Shown: positions 35,076 through 43,771, counted from the stretch's first letter. The stretch is 64,000 bases of DNA from Pseudomonas fluorescens NCIMB 11764 (GCF_000293885.2 NZ_CP010945.1:5414001-5478000), one strand, 5' to 3'. Notes: generated from the letters alone by a model not told the origin. Numbers and translations: made by a program.

Positions 35076-36014
35076 ATGAACTCAGAAGCGCTGACCACCC
35101 TCCACGACCATCTGCTGACAGCCCTGGCAACGGCCCCTGCAGAAACCCGCCGGCTGTTCCACGGTCGCGGTCGCTGCTGGCCGGGTCTGGAGCAACTGAC
35201 CGTCGACTGGCTGCAGGGCGTGGTGCTGGTGTCGCTGTTCAAGGAACCTGAAGCAGCGCAACTGGATGCGTTGAAACAGCGGCTGATGGCGATCACCCGG
35301 TCACCCGAGTGGACGCAATCCGGTGCACATACCCTGGCGCTGCAGCATCGTTACCTGCTGCAAAGCACCACCGAATGGCTGGTCGGGGATGTGATCGAGG
35401 ACATGACCATCACCGAGGGTGGCCTGCGCTATCGCGTGGACCTGGGCCGCAAGCAGAACACCGGTTTGTTCCTCGACATGCGCTATGGCCGCGATTGGGT
35501 GCGCGCCAATGCACAGGGCAAGCGGGTGTTGAACCTGTTCGCCTACACCTGCGGTTTTTCGGTGGCGGCCATCGAGGGTGGCGCTGAACACGTGGTCAAT
35601 CTGGACATGTCCAGCCCGGCCCTGAGCCGTGGCCGCGACAATCACCGGCTCAACGGGCACGACTTGAGCAAGGTGAGTTTTCTCGGCCACGACCTGTTCA
35701 AGTCCTGGGGCAAGGTGATCGGCAAAGGTCCGTATGACCTGGTGATCATCGACCCGCCCTCCTTTCAGAAAGGCAGCTTTTTGCTGACCAAGGATTACCA
35801 GCGCGTGCTGCGGCGGTTGCCGGAATTGCTCAGCCCGCACGGCACGGTGCTGGCCTGCATGAATGACCCGGCGTTTGGCGCGGACTTCCTTATCGAGGGC
35901 GTGATGCGTGAAGCGCCGAGCCTGCGGTTCGAGCGACGGCTGGAGAACCCGCCGGAGTTTCCGGATGCGGATGTCGAGTGCGGATTGAAGGCGTTGGTGT
36001 TTACGCTCGGCTAA
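35076..36014 (+). CDS. Class I SAM-dependent methyltransferase, RlmI/RlmK-like
   Basis: A 312-residue protein. A short N-terminal domain is followed by the hallmark GLFLDMRYGRDWVR and then the AdoMet-binding LNLFAYTCGFSVAAIEGGA. The catalytic-type motif is IIDPPSFQKGSF, and the C-terminal AFGADFLIEG is also seen. This is the architecture of the RlmI/RlmK 23S rRNA cytosine/guanine methyltransferase group without an obvious PUA domain. RNA is the likely substrate, but the target base is not assigned. It is monocistronic and convergent with the LuxR gene 23 nt downstream. Confidence 0.87.
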   Translation: MNSEALTTLHDHLLTALATAPAETRRLFHGRGRCWPGLEQLTVDWLQGVVLVSLFKEPEAAQLDALKQRLMAITRSPEWTQSGAHTLALQHRYLLQSTTEWLVGDVIEDMTITEGGLRYRVDLGRKQNTGLFLDMRYGRDWVRANAQGKRVLNLFAYTCGFSVAAIEGGAEHVVNLDMSSPALSRGRDNHRLNGHDLSKVSFLGHDLFKSWGKVIGKGPYDLVIIDPPSFQKGSFLLTKDYQRVLRRLPELLSPHGTVLACMNDPAFGADFLIEGVMREAPSLRFERRLENPPEFPDADVECGLKALVFTLG

Positions 36015-36037
36015 CTAAAGATCTTTTGAAGTTGATA

Positions 36038-36811
36038 TCAACGCGGCCGCAATACCAACGCGAACAACTCGCCATGCCCGTTCACATTGAGCTTGTGATA
36101 GACGTTGCGCCGATGCACCTTCACCGTTTCCGGCGATATCCCCAGTTGCTGGGCAATCGCCTTGCTGGAGAAGCCCTGAAGAATCAGGCGCGCCGTTTCG
36201 ATTTCCCTCACCGTCAAGCGCGCATCAAAGCGATCCAGCAGGGTCGCCAAATCCCCGGCCACAGCCTCGGTGGCCGGGCCTTCCGGCGGCATCAATTGCA
36301 GGTGACGACGCATCGCGGCCAACACCCAGTCACGCACACAGAGCAGACGGCCCTGCTCTTCCAGGGTAAAGCACGTCGAGCGACCCAGTGACAGACCGAG
36401 CACGGCACCTTCGGCGTTGATCATGAACTGCAACTCATCACTGCCCACCACCGAGCGGAAGTAGCTCAGGTAATACTCGCTCTGCTGAAACTGGTCGGGG
36501 GCTACCGAATCGAGGCTATGCAAACCGTCAGCGATACCGGCACAGGCCGCCTGATAAAACGGATCGAGCAGGTACATGCCGGCGCTGTAGCCGGCCAGTT
36601 CGTCAGGGTCGTCGCCGCTGCCCCTGGTGTCGAAATCAATCAGCAGGCGCGGCACTCGGCCAGGCGTCATCACCGCGACCAAGGCATTGTCCAGCGGCAC
36701 CAGCAGTCGCAGCGTGTCGAGCAGCGCACGCCAGAAACCGTCCTGCCCCAACGCGCCAAACACCCGCGCCAGGCCCTGGTGCACCGGCAACTCTTTCAGC
36801 AACGCATCCAC
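36038..36811 (-). CDS. LuxR family transcriptional regulator
   Basis: A 257-residue protein. About 185 N-terminal residues form a sensory region without a recognisable receiver Asp. They are followed by a GerE/LuxR HTH at about 190-250 (LTVREIETARLILQGFSSKA, then LGISPETVKVHRRNVYHKL). It is divergent from the PotF-like and P1 peptidase genes (start 36923), which are its most likely targets. The ligand is unknown. Confidence 0.88.
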   Translation of the reverse strand: MDALLKELPVHQGLARVFGALGQDGFWRALLDTLRLLVPLDNALVAVMTPGRVPRLLIDFDTRGSGDDPDELAGYSAGMYLLDPFYQAACAGIADGLHSLDSVAPDQFQQSEYYLSYFRSVVGSDELQFMINAEGAVLGLSLGRSTCFTLEEQGRLLCVRDWVLAAMRRHLQLMPPEGPATEAVAGDLATLLDRFDARLTVREIETARLILQGFSSKAIAQQLGISPETVKVHRRNVYHKLNVNGHGELFALVLRPR

Positions 36812-36922
36812 GCTCTACCCCTTTCGAGTAACCCATGATGGGAATGGGTGAGTTCCCGGCCTGCCGATACGCTGCAAGCACCTGTTCATCACCGGCCTGC
36901 AGCAGGCCAGGAGTGCCGCATC

Positions 36923-38026
36923 ATGAGTCGTCCCCGTCAACAGATCAATCTTGGGTTGAGCGCCTGTCTGTGCGTTTCGCTGGCGGCGGTGGCTGCCGAG
37001 GGCCCGACGGTTCACGTCTACAACTGGTATGACTACATCGGCCCCACGACCCTGCACGACTTCAAGCGCGACACCGGCATCTCACCGGTTTACGACACGT
37101 TCGACAGCGCCGAAGTGCTGGAAGGAAAACTGCTGACCAGCCGCAGCGGTTATGACGTGGTGGTGGCCAGTAACTTCAGCCTGCCGACCCTGATCAAGGC
37201 TGGCGCACTCGCGCCCCTGCCCCATGCACAGATGCCTGACTTCAAAAACATGGACGCTGATCTGTTGGCGAAACTGGCCAACAACGACCCAGGCAATCAG
37301 TACGCCGTGCCGTACCTGTGGGGCACCAACGGCATCGGCTACAACGTCGACAAGGTTCGCGCCGCGCTGGGCGACAAGGCACCGGTGGATTCCTGGGAGC
37401 TGGTGTTCAACGAAGCCAACCTGGCCAAGCTCGGCCAGTGCGGCGTGGCCATGCTCGACTCGCCGTCCGAGATGCTGCCGGTCGCCCTGCACTACCTCGG
37501 TCTGCCGCCCAACAGCACCAACCCCGAGGACTACAAGAAGGCGGAAGCGCTGCTGCTGAAACTGCGTCCGCACATCGCCTACTTCAACTCGTCGAAGTTC
37601 ATCAGCGACCTGGCCAACGGCAACATTTGCGTGGCGGTGGGCTGGTCGGGCGCGATGCTCGAAGCCAAGACCAACGCCGAGCAGGCCAACAACGGCGTGA
37701 AGATCGCCTACAGCCTGCCCAAGGAAGGCGCGCCGGTGTGGTTCGACACCCTCGTGTTGCTCAAGGATGCACCGCACCCGGAGCAAGGGCTGGCGTTCAT
37801 CGATTACTTGATGCGCCCTGATGTGATTGCCCCGGTCAGTGACCACCTCAACTACCCCAACGGCAACCGCAGCGCCACGCCACTGGTGGCCGAAGCGACC
37901 CGCAACAATCCGGCGGTGTACCCGTCCGCGCAAGCCTTGGCCACGTTGTTCACCCTTCAGCCGCTGCCGCCGGCCACCGAGCGGGTGCGGACGCGGATCT
38001 GGAGCAAAGTCAAAAACGGTCAGTAA
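36923..38026 (+). CDS. Periplasmic polyamine-type ABC substrate-binding protein (PotF/SpuD-like)
   Basis: A 367-residue binding protein. The ATG at 36923 follows an AGGAG site. The signal peptide runs to about residue 26 (CVSLAAVAAEG). The mature start VHVYNWYDYIGPTTLHDFKR and the motifs YDTFDSAEVLEGKLL, VPYLWGTNGIGYN and GWSGAMLEA are those of PotF/SpuD proteins that bind putrescine or spermidine. No ABC permease or ATPase lies nearby, so it either works with a distant transporter or feeds another system. The P1 peptidase gene follows after 73 nt. Confidence 0.88.
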   Translation: MSRPRQQINLGLSACLCVSLAAVAAEGPTVHVYNWYDYIGPTTLHDFKRDTGISPVYDTFDSAEVLEGKLLTSRSGYDVVVASNFSLPTLIKAGALAPLPHAQMPDFKNMDADLLAKLANNDPGNQYAVPYLWGTNGIGYNVDKVRAALGDKAPVDSWELVFNEANLAKLGQCGVAMLDSPSEMLPVALHYLGLPPNSTNPEDYKKAEALLLKLRPHIAYFNSSKFISDLANGNICVAVGWSGAMLEAKTNAEQANNGVKIAYSLPKEGAPVWFDTLVLLKDAPHPEQGLAFIDYLMRPDVIAPVSDHLNYPNGNRSATPLVAEATRNNPAVYPSAQALATLFTLQPLPPATERVRTRIWSKVKNGQ

Positions 38027-38099
38027 TTGCGCCGCTCCCGCAGGGTCTGCGTCTAGCCCAGCCACTTTTTTCTGCCACGAATTGAAGATGAGAGAATCG

Positions 38100-39218
38100 A
38101 TGAAACCACGTGCCCGCGACCTGAACCTCCAGTTCGGCCAACTGCAACCTGGCCCGCTCAATGCCATCACCGATGTACCCGGCGTGCGGGTCGGCCACAG
38201 CAATGTGCGGGGCCGCAGCGCGCATGGCCGCGACATCCTGACCGGGGTCACCGTGATCGAGCCGCGAGCCGGTTCCACGAGCCAGCACCCGTGCTTCGCC
38301 GGTGTCCATGTGCTCAACGGCAACGGCGATGCCACCGGTCTAGAGTGGATTCGCGAAGCGGGTCTGTTGACCAGCCCGGTCGCCTTCACCAACACCCACA
38401 GCCTGGGTGTGGTTCGTGATGCGTTGATTGTCCTGGACCGTGAACAGCAACCCGACGACGGACGACTTTACTGGAACATGCCGGTGGTGCTGGAAACCTT
38501 CGACGGTTTGCTCAATGACATCAATGGCTTTCACGTGAAGCCCGAACATGTGGCTGAAGCCCTGCGCACCGCAACGGGCGGGCCCGTGACCGAAGGCTCG
38601 GTCGGCGGTGGCAGCGGCATGATCTGTCACGAATTCAAGGGCGGCATCGGCACCGCTTCGCGACGTCTGAACAGTGCCCAGGGCGGCTGGACCGTTGGCG
38701 CCATCGTCCAGGCCAACCACGGCATCCGCAATGAATTGCGCGTCGACGGTTACCCGGTCGGGCGCTCCATGGAAAAAGCTGACTCGCCATTTCTCAAGGC
38801 CTCGTTGCCCCATCCGGGCATGGGCTCGATTGTCGTTTGCCTGGCCACCGATGCGCCGCTGTTGCCGCATCAATGCACCCGCCTCGCCCAGCGCGCCAGC
38901 CTCGGCCTGGCACGCACCGGCGGCGGTAACGAAGACCATAGCGGCGACATCTTCATCGCGTTCGCCACCGGCAACGACGTCCCACCCGCGGCTTATGAAA
39001 GCAAGAAGGCGCCGACTACAGACAACCTGCGCATGGTCAACAACGACCACATCAGCGAGTTGTTCCTGGCCGCCACCGAAGCCGTGGAAGAAGCGATCAT
39101 CAACGCCCTGCTGGCCTCCGACACCGCCGAAGGCAATGGCCATGCGGTGCCGGGGCTGGACGCCGAAACGCTGCTCAAAGCCTTGCGTCGGGCAGGCTGG
39201 CCGGGCGAACAGGCGTAA
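38100..39218 (+). CDS. P1 family peptidase (DmpA/beta-aminopeptidase type)
   Basis: A 372-residue Ntn-type hydrolase. I take the ATG at 38100 after GAGAGAA; 38088 is an alternative. The start MKPRARDLNLQFGQLQPGPL, then ITDVPGVRVGH is typical of DmpA/BapA proteins. Autocatalytic cleavage between Gly242 and Ser243 (HPGMGSIVV) would expose the catalytic Ser. GSVGGGSGMICHEFKGG and ARTGGGNEDHSGDIF are conserved flanks. Members release N-terminal L-, D- or beta-amino acids. With the PotF-like protein and LuxR regulator it suggests scavenging of modified peptides or amines. Its last 44 nt overlap the convergent quinone reductase gene. Confidence 0.88.
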   Translation: MKPRARDLNLQFGQLQPGPLNAITDVPGVRVGHSNVRGRSAHGRDILTGVTVIEPRAGSTSQHPCFAGVHVLNGNGDATGLEWIREAGLLTSPVAFTNTHSLGVVRDALIVLDREQQPDDGRLYWNMPVVLETFDGLLNDINGFHVKPEHVAEALRTATGGPVTEGSVGGGSGMICHEFKGGIGTASRRLNSAQGGWTVGAIVQANHGIRNELRVDGYPVGRSMEKADSPFLKASLPHPGMGSIVVCLATDAPLLPHQCTRLAQRASLGLARTGGGNEDHSGDIFIAFATGNDVPPAAYESKKAPTTDNLRMVNNDHISELFLAATEAVEEAIINALLASDTAEGNGHAVPGLDAETLLKALRRAGWPGEQA

Positions 39219-39822
39219 CGGGATCGACCTGTGCCGAAGCCGCAAGGAGGCGGCGACCCAAGGCGCTAGCGGCCTCCAGATGCACCGTCGGGTTCTGGCT
39301 TTCCGACTCGAGGAACAGCTCGGACGTCAGCACCCGAGCACCGCAGTAATCGAAAATGCCGTGGTCGATCTGCGTTCTCATCGCCTCAGTGAAACCGTGT
39401 CGATCAAACGTGCCCGCATCGGCACCGCCGACGCCGATGAGGTGAACCCGCAGGTGACCCAGTTTTTTCTCCAGGCTGTCCGCCGTGTAATCGAACGCCC
39501 AGCCGTTGGTGAACACTCGATCGATCCAGCCCTTGAGAATCGCCGGCATTGACCACCAGTAGACCGGATAGACCAGCACCAAATGGTCGGCACGGTCGAT
39601 TCGTGCCTGTTCGGCGATCACATCCGCGGGCGGTGACGCTTCCCGGTGATGCACCGCAAAATCCGCGGCGCCGAACCTCGGTTCGAATCCTTGGGCGAAC
39701 AGATCGGCAAATTCCACGGTGTTGGCGGGATCGCTGGCGGTCAGGCCTTCAGCGATCCGGGCCGCGAGGCTGTGGGTAAGCGAATCGGGATTGTGATGAG
39801 CGACAACGATGAGGGTATGCAT
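39175..39822 (-). CDS. NAD(P)H-dependent quinone reductase, flavodoxin-like fold
   Basis: A 215-residue protein from the ATG at 39822 (MHTLIVVAHHNPDSLTHSLA). The FMN/FAD-binding flavodoxin-2 fold is indicated by HHNPDSLT, LVYPVYWWSMPAILKGWIDR and IGVGGAD. It resembles NQO1/MdaB-type proteins that reduce quinones by two electrons and protect against electrophiles. The TetR gene at 39909 is divergent, and tandem palindromes in the 86-nt gap suggest direct repression. The C-terminal 14 codons overlap the P1 peptidase gene on the other strand. Confidence 0.87.
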   Translation of the reverse strand: MHTLIVVAHHNPDSLTHSLAARIAEGLTASDPANTVEFADLFAQGFEPRFGAADFAVHHREASPPADVIAEQARIDRADHLVLVYPVYWWSMPAILKGWIDRVFTNGWAFDYTADSLEKKLGHLRVHLIGVGGADAGTFDRHGFTEAMRTQIDHGIFDYCGARVLTSELFLESESQNPTVHLEAASALGRRLLAASAQVDPVTPVRPASLPDARL

Positions 39823-39870
39823 GATGGAAACTCCTGGTTGAGAGCACAAGGCGGACCTTATATACTCTTG

Positions 39871-39893
39871 GTAAGTTACGATCAGTAAGTTAC
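39871..39893. promoter_or_regulatory. Tandem TetR operators between the quinone reductase and tetR
   Basis: Two copies of the 9-bp palindrome GTAAGTTAC, centred 14 bp apart (39871-39879 and 39885-39893), lie just upstream of the TetR start at 39909. Spacing and symmetry fit co-operative binding by TetR dimers controlling both divergent genes. Confidence 0.65.
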
Positions 39894-39908
39894 TTTTGGT
39901 ACATAGCC

Positions 39909-40562
39909 ATGTCAACCTCCAAAACAACCGCGCAAGATTCCACCCCGCAACCACGACGACGCCTGTCCCGGGAGGACCGCCTGCGCCAGTTGCTGGACGT
40001 CGCCTGGCAACTCGTTCGGGAAGAAGGCACCGACGCGCTGACACTGGGGCGGCTCGCCGAACAGGCCGGGATCACCAAACCGGTGGTGTATGACCACTTC
40101 ACGACGCGCCCCGGCTTGCTGGCGGCGCTCTACCAAGACTTTGATGCGCGCCAGACTGCCGTCATGGATACGGCACTGCAGAACAGCGAACCGACGCTGG
40201 TCGGCACCGCCAGGGTGATTGCCTCGTCGTACGTGGACTGTGTGTTGCTGCAGGGCAACGAAATCCCGGGCGTGATCGCCGCGTTGGCCAGTTCGCCGGA
40301 ATTGGAGAAGATCAAGCGCGAGTACGAGGCGATCTTCCTGAACAAATGCCGATCCGCCCTCGCCCCCTTCGCGGGCACGGGCGAGATCACGGCAGCGGGT
40401 TTGCGGGCGATGCTCGGTGCGGCGGAAGCCTTGTCCCAGGCTGCCGCGACGGGTGAAATCAGCGCCGTACAGGCGCAGGACGAGCTATTCGAAACCATCG
40501 TCGCAATGGTTGAAAGAGGCGCGCGTGGCAGGGCTGGCACAGAGGCGACTAGCGGTACTTGA
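39909..40562 (+). CDS. TetR family transcriptional regulator
   Basis: A 217-residue regulator. A charged N-terminal tail precedes the HTH at about residues 27-70 (LAEQAGITKPVVYDHFTTRPGL). The C-terminal ligand domain is helical. It is divergent from the quinone reductase and very probably autoregulates through the paired GTAAGTTAC palindromes. The inducer is likely a quinone or electrophile processed by the reductase, by inference. Confidence 0.9.
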   Translation: MSTSKTTAQDSTPQPRRRLSREDRLRQLLDVAWQLVREEGTDALTLGRLAEQAGITKPVVYDHFTTRPGLLAALYQDFDARQTAVMDTALQNSEPTLVGTARVIASSYVDCVLLQGNEIPGVIAALASSPELEKIKREYEAIFLNKCRSALAPFAGTGEITAAGLRAMLGAAEALSQAAATGEISAVQAQDELFETIVAMVERGARGRAGTEATSGT

Positions 40563-40714
40563 GTGCCGAACCTCATCTTCCTACGATGATTCTACGCAGC
40601 CGTTTGTTTGCTCAACTCAGCGGTTGCGTAGGTGGTGAGTGATCTGAACCCCTACCAAGCTCGCCGCTTGTTTCACGTGCATCTTGAGCCTCGAGGGCTC
40701 TACTTCCTCCCCAT

Positions 40715-40738
40715 CAAAGAGCCTTGAGGCTCTTTTTC
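40715..40738. terminator. Rho-independent terminator
   Basis: AAAGAGCC-TTGA-GGCTCTTT followed by further T residues, about 150 nt after the TetR stop. A second smaller palindrome (GAGCCTCGAGGGCTC) stands just before it. Confidence 0.8.
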
Positions 40739-40781
40739 AAGTGCACGCATTCCAGACAGGAAAAAGCCCGGCTTCTGACCG

Positions 40782-40979
40782 CAATGTTGTTCACTTAAGA
40801 GTGTCTTGAATCAAAGGAAACTTGTGGTGAGGGAGCTTGCTCCCGCTTGAGTGAGTAGCACTCACAAAACTCGGCAATAGTTGTCAGATTTTTGGGGCCG
40901 CTACGCAGCCCAGCGCGAGCAAGCTCGCTCGCCACAAAGGTATGCACGATCCAAGAGCGCGCTTAAGTGAACAGCATTG
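40782..40979. mobile_element. 198-bp REPIN-carrying MITE, copy 2, inserted in a terminator
   Basis: This is the same element as at 10216-10413 in opposite orientation, with ends CAATGTTGTTCACTTAAG and CTTAAGTGAACAGCATTG and an internal REPIN at about 40829-40937. Perfect 12-bp target duplications GGCTTCTGACCG flank it (40770-40781 and 40980-40991). Removing the element and one duplicate restores AAAAAGCCCGG-CTTCTGA-CCGGGCTTTTT, a classic terminator, so it landed in the loop of that hairpin. Confidence 0.9.
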
Positions 40980-41004
40980 GGCTTCTGACCGGGCTTTTTG
41001 CTGT

Positions 41005-41622
41005 TCAATCGCCGGAAACCGATCGCCACGCCGCGTGTGCAAGCGTGTCCCGGTACACCTTCGGACTGCCCTTTACCCGGCCCGACAGCCATGCCCTGCA
41101 ATAGCTGTCTGCCTGGCCAATGATCAGCGACAGCAGCAATTCGGCCGGAGTGCCTTTCAACTCATCGCCTCTGGCCGAAGCCGACAGCCATTCCAGCAGT
41201 TGCTTGTTGCGCGCCTTGTTGCGGGTCGTCAGTTCGTCCTTGAAAGGCCCTTTGGTGACGGCAAATCGCGCGTGGTACTGGAAGCGCGCCCACTCGGGTT
41301 GGCTGTCGACCCAATCCACGTAACTGTGCACCAGCGCGTATACGCCTGCTTGCGTGGTTTTCGCGTCGCTCAAATAGCTGTCGCGCAACCTGGCCTGATC
41401 GTCCAGGGCGGTGAAAAACAGCGCGGCCACCAGACCTTCCTTGTTCCCGAAGTGGTGATAAATCGCGCCCACGCTGGTGTCGCATTCGGCGCGGATCATT
41501 TCGATGGTCGTGGCCTCGATTCCCTGCTCGTTGAACAGTGTGAGGGCCTTTCGAAAAATATCGCGCTTGAGTTCAGCGCGTCTTCCGGGGTAGCAGCGCT
41601 CGAGTAAATCTGACGTTTCCAT
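41005..41622 (-). CDS. TetR family transcriptional regulator
   Basis: A 205-residue regulator starting at the ATG at 41622 (METSDLLERCYPGRRAELKR). The HTH is at about residues 20-65 (TIEMIRAECDTSVGAIYHHFGNKEG). It is divergent from the small hotdog-fold protein at 41778. The long inverted repeat at 41707-41741 between them is the probable operator. The terminator behind it has been split by the MITE at 40782. Confidence 0.9.
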   Translation of the reverse strand: METSDLLERCYPGRRAELKRDIFRKALTLFNEQGIEATTIEMIRAECDTSVGAIYHHFGNKEGLVAALFFTALDDQARLRDSYLSDAKTTQAGVYALVHSYVDWVDSQPEWARFQYHARFAVTKGPFKDELTTRNKARNKQLLEWLSASARGDELKGTPAELLLSLIIGQADSYCRAWLSGRVKGSPKVYRDTLAHAAWRSVSGD

Positions 41623-41706
41623 GTTTAACACAGACCCAAAAAACCAAGAGTGAAGGCATGTGATCGCCATCGAACAAGGTTGACAGATTTCCCGCTGACA
41701 GAATAC

Positions 41707-41741
41707 TGTTCCGTTACAGAACATTATTCTGTTACGGAACA
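41707..41741. promoter_or_regulatory. TetR operator, 15-bp inverted repeat
   Basis: TGTTCCGTTACAGAA (41707-41721) and TTCTGTTACGGAACA (41727-41741) are mirror images with one mismatch around a 5-nt centre, midway between the divergent TetR and hotdog genes. A third half site (ACATTCTGTTA) follows. Confidence 0.65.
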
Positions 41742-41777
41742 ACATTCTGTTAATCCGATCATCAATGAGGTTTCAAA

Positions 41778-42218
41778 ATGAGTCAGTTCCTCAGCCTGTT
41801 TAACAGCGTGGGCCCGCAAGCCTTCAGCACAATGGCCTGCCAGGTGGCGCCCTACTTCAGCACCATCAACCCGCTGGTCACGGAGTTGCGCAAAGGCTCT
41901 GCGACGGTGCAGGTGCCGTTCGCCAAGGAAATCACCAACCACCTGGGCACCGTGCACGCCATCGCGATGTGCAATGCGGCTGAACTGGCAGCGGGGATGA
42001 TGACCGACGTGTCGATTCCCGAAGGGGCACGCTGGATTCCAAAAGGCATGACAGTCGAGTACCTGGCGAAGGCAAAGACCGACGTCACGGCGGTGGCCGA
42101 TGGGGGCGACGTCGACTGGACCACCGGAGGCGACAAGATCGTGCCGGTGGACATACTCGACGTTGAAGGCAGGAAGGTGTTCACGGCGCGGATCACCATG
42201 AACGTGAAGCTTTCTTAA
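41778..42218 (+). CDS. Hotdog-fold protein, DUF4442/thioesterase-like
   Basis: A 146-residue protein with a GAGG ribosome site. The hotdog-fold motif NHLGTVHAIAMCNAAELAAG contains the central helix and is typical of DUF4442/PaaI-like thioesterases that act on acyl-CoA or acyl carriers. RWIPKGMTVEYLAKAKTDV is also conserved. It is controlled, presumably, by the divergent TetR. Its substrate is unknown; a fatty-acyl compound would fit. Confidence 0.82.
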   Translation: MSQFLSLFNSVGPQAFSTMACQVAPYFSTINPLVTELRKGSATVQVPFAKEITNHLGTVHAIAMCNAAELAAGMMTDVSIPEGARWIPKGMTVEYLAKAKTDVTAVADGGDVDWTTGGDKIVPVDILDVEGRKVFTARITMNVKLS

Positions 42219-42252
42219 ACCCTGATTGGGTCTAATGTGGGAATGGGCTTTT

Positions 42253-42373
42253 TGTGGCGAGGGGATTTATCCCCGTCCGGCTGCGCAGCAGTCATAAACC
42301 CTGTACATGCGGTTTAACAAGGAAATGCTGGGGCCGCTGCGCAGCCCAACGGGGATAAATCCCCTCGCCACAA
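42253..42373. repeat. REPIN (TGTGGCGAGGGGATTTATCC type)
   Basis: The outer REP halves TGTGGCGAGGGGATTTATCC and GGATAAATCCCCTCGCCACA flank about 80 nt containing a small CTGCGCAGCA/GCTGCGCAGC pair. It lies between convergent genes and could terminate both. Confidence 0.85.
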
Positions 42374-42400
42374 AAGCTCGCTTGTACATTTAGAGCGCGG

Positions 42401-43084
42401 TTACTCGCCCAACCGCTCCCGCACAAACTCATTGGCCTTGTACGTCAGCTGGTCCAGATGCCGGTCACGCTGTTTCTCCGCATCGAGCATCGCGCGCTTG
42501 CCGTGTTTTTGCAGCAAGTAGGTATGAATCTGCCGCACCTCCAGCGAGCTGTAGATCGACGCCACATCCAGCAATCCCATCAAGCCGCCGGAACGATGAT
42601 CGCGGGTGTTCATCAGCACCTGAGTACCGCGCACGCCCACCACCTGAAAGCCCATCGACTCAAACCACGGTACCTTGGCAACCGCGCAGGTCAGCTCGGC
42701 ATGCGGGTAGCGACCGACCATTTCCCGCAGCATCTTGCGCGCCACGCCCTGGCGCCGATGACCGGCCTGGACCGCCATGTACGCCACGCCGCACGCCTCG
42801 GGATCATCCTGGAACGGCAAGTACAGCAAGAAACCGATAACCGTTTCCGGATCGTCCACGTCCGTGGCGACGATCAACTCCACTGCAACCCCTTTCGACC
42901 CGTTCAACGCCTCCAGATAGAGGTGCACTTCGTAGCCGATCGCGTACTGGTACACGTTGTACAACAGGTTGCTCGGCGGGATGGCGACCATGCTGATGTC
43001 GGTCAGGTTGTCGACGACCATCTGCAGGATCTGGCTGGAAAGATGCTCAGGGCATGGGGTCTTGAAGTGGGTGATCTGGGGCAT
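42401..43084 (-). CDS. GNAT family N-acetyltransferase
   Basis: A 227-residue protein from the ATG at 43084 (MPQITHFKTPCPEHLSSQIL). The GNAT acetyl-CoA motif A is visible at about residues 105-130 (VAYMAVQAGHRRQGVARKML), preceded by the beta-strand VIGFLLYLPF. The C-terminal roughly 70 residues (RSGGLMGLLDVASIYSSLEV onwards) are an extension conserved, in my recollection, in pseudomonad homologues. The substrate is unknown. Gene context gives no further hint. Confidence 0.83.
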   Translation of the reverse strand: MPQITHFKTPCPEHLSSQILQMVVDNLTDISMVAIPPSNLLYNVYQYAIGYEVHLYLEALNGSKGVAVELIVATDVDDPETVIGFLLYLPFQDDPEACGVAYMAVQAGHRRQGVARKMLREMVGRYPHAELTCAVAKVPWFESMGFQVVGVRGTQVLMNTRDHRSGGLMGLLDVASIYSSLEVRQIHTYLLQKHGKRAMLDAEKQRDRHLDQLTYKANEFVRERLGE

Positions 43085-43201
43085 TGAGGCTCTGGACTCT
43101 GGGAACGGACGGGCGTGCGTATCATAACGTGCTGGCGGGACCGAAGGGGGGAGCTGTGCTGGTTGTTCGGGCCTTGGCGCCGGCAAGCCGCGACGTGCAC
43201 C

Positions 43202-43771
43202 CTACTGCTGCGGCGCAACCATGCGAAACCTGATGTTGATGTCGTCGGAAACCACCGTATCCGCCCACTCGCCCTCGCCTATATTGAAGTCGCTGCGCTT
43301 GAGCGTCAGTTCGCCATCGAAGATGCCGATGGCGTTCTCGGCTTTCAGTTGCACGGGCACTTCCACCTCGCGGGTGATGCCCCTGAGCGTGAGTTGGCCG
43401 GTGATCGAATAGCGGTCGTTGCCCACTGATTTCACAGCGGTCGACTCAAACGTCGCTACCGGCGAGTTCGCGGTGTCGAACCAGGCGGGCTTTTTCAGTT
43501 CTTCGTTGGCGTCAATGCTGCCGGCATCGATGCTGTCGAGCTGGATGGTGAGCGCGGCATGGGCCGCTGAAGGGTTTGCGGTGTCGAAATCCAGCTTGCC
43601 TTCGAATTGGCTGAACGTGCCGTAAACCCGAGAGCTGAACTGGTTATAAGTGAAGGAAAGCGTGCTGGCGGTTGTATTGACTTGCGTGTATTCGGCGGCA
43701 TCGGCGCCAGACAAGGCGCCAAAGGTGAGCGCAACAACCCATGCGGCGAAAGGTGGCAATCGAGGATTCAT
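43202..43771 (-). CDS. YceI family periplasmic protein
   Basis: A 189-residue protein with a signal peptide to about GADAAEYT (residue 26). The YceI lipocalin-like barrel is shown by STLSFTYNQFSSRVYGTFSQ, AALTIQLDSIDAGS, FESTAVKSVGNDRYSITGQL and TLRGITREVEVPVQL. YceI proteins bind isoprenoid chains such as polyprenyl phosphate or ubiquinone in the periplasm. It is a single gene between GNAT and the Ohr pair. Confidence 0.88.
   Translation of the reverse strand: MNPRLPPFAAWVVALTFGALSGADAAEYTQVNTTASTLSFTYNQFSSRVYGTFSQFEGKLDFDTANPSAAHAALTIQLDSIDAGSIDANEELKKPAWFDTANSPVATFESTAVKSVGNDRYSITGQLTLRGITREVEVPVQLKAENAIGIFDGELTLKRSDFNIGEGEWADTVVSDDINIRFRMVAPQQ

Noticed and set aside
34817..35251. 144-codon frame upstream of the methyltransferase as a new gene
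   Set aside because: It spans the IS110 relic and the start of the methyltransferase in another frame, and is not conserved-looking.
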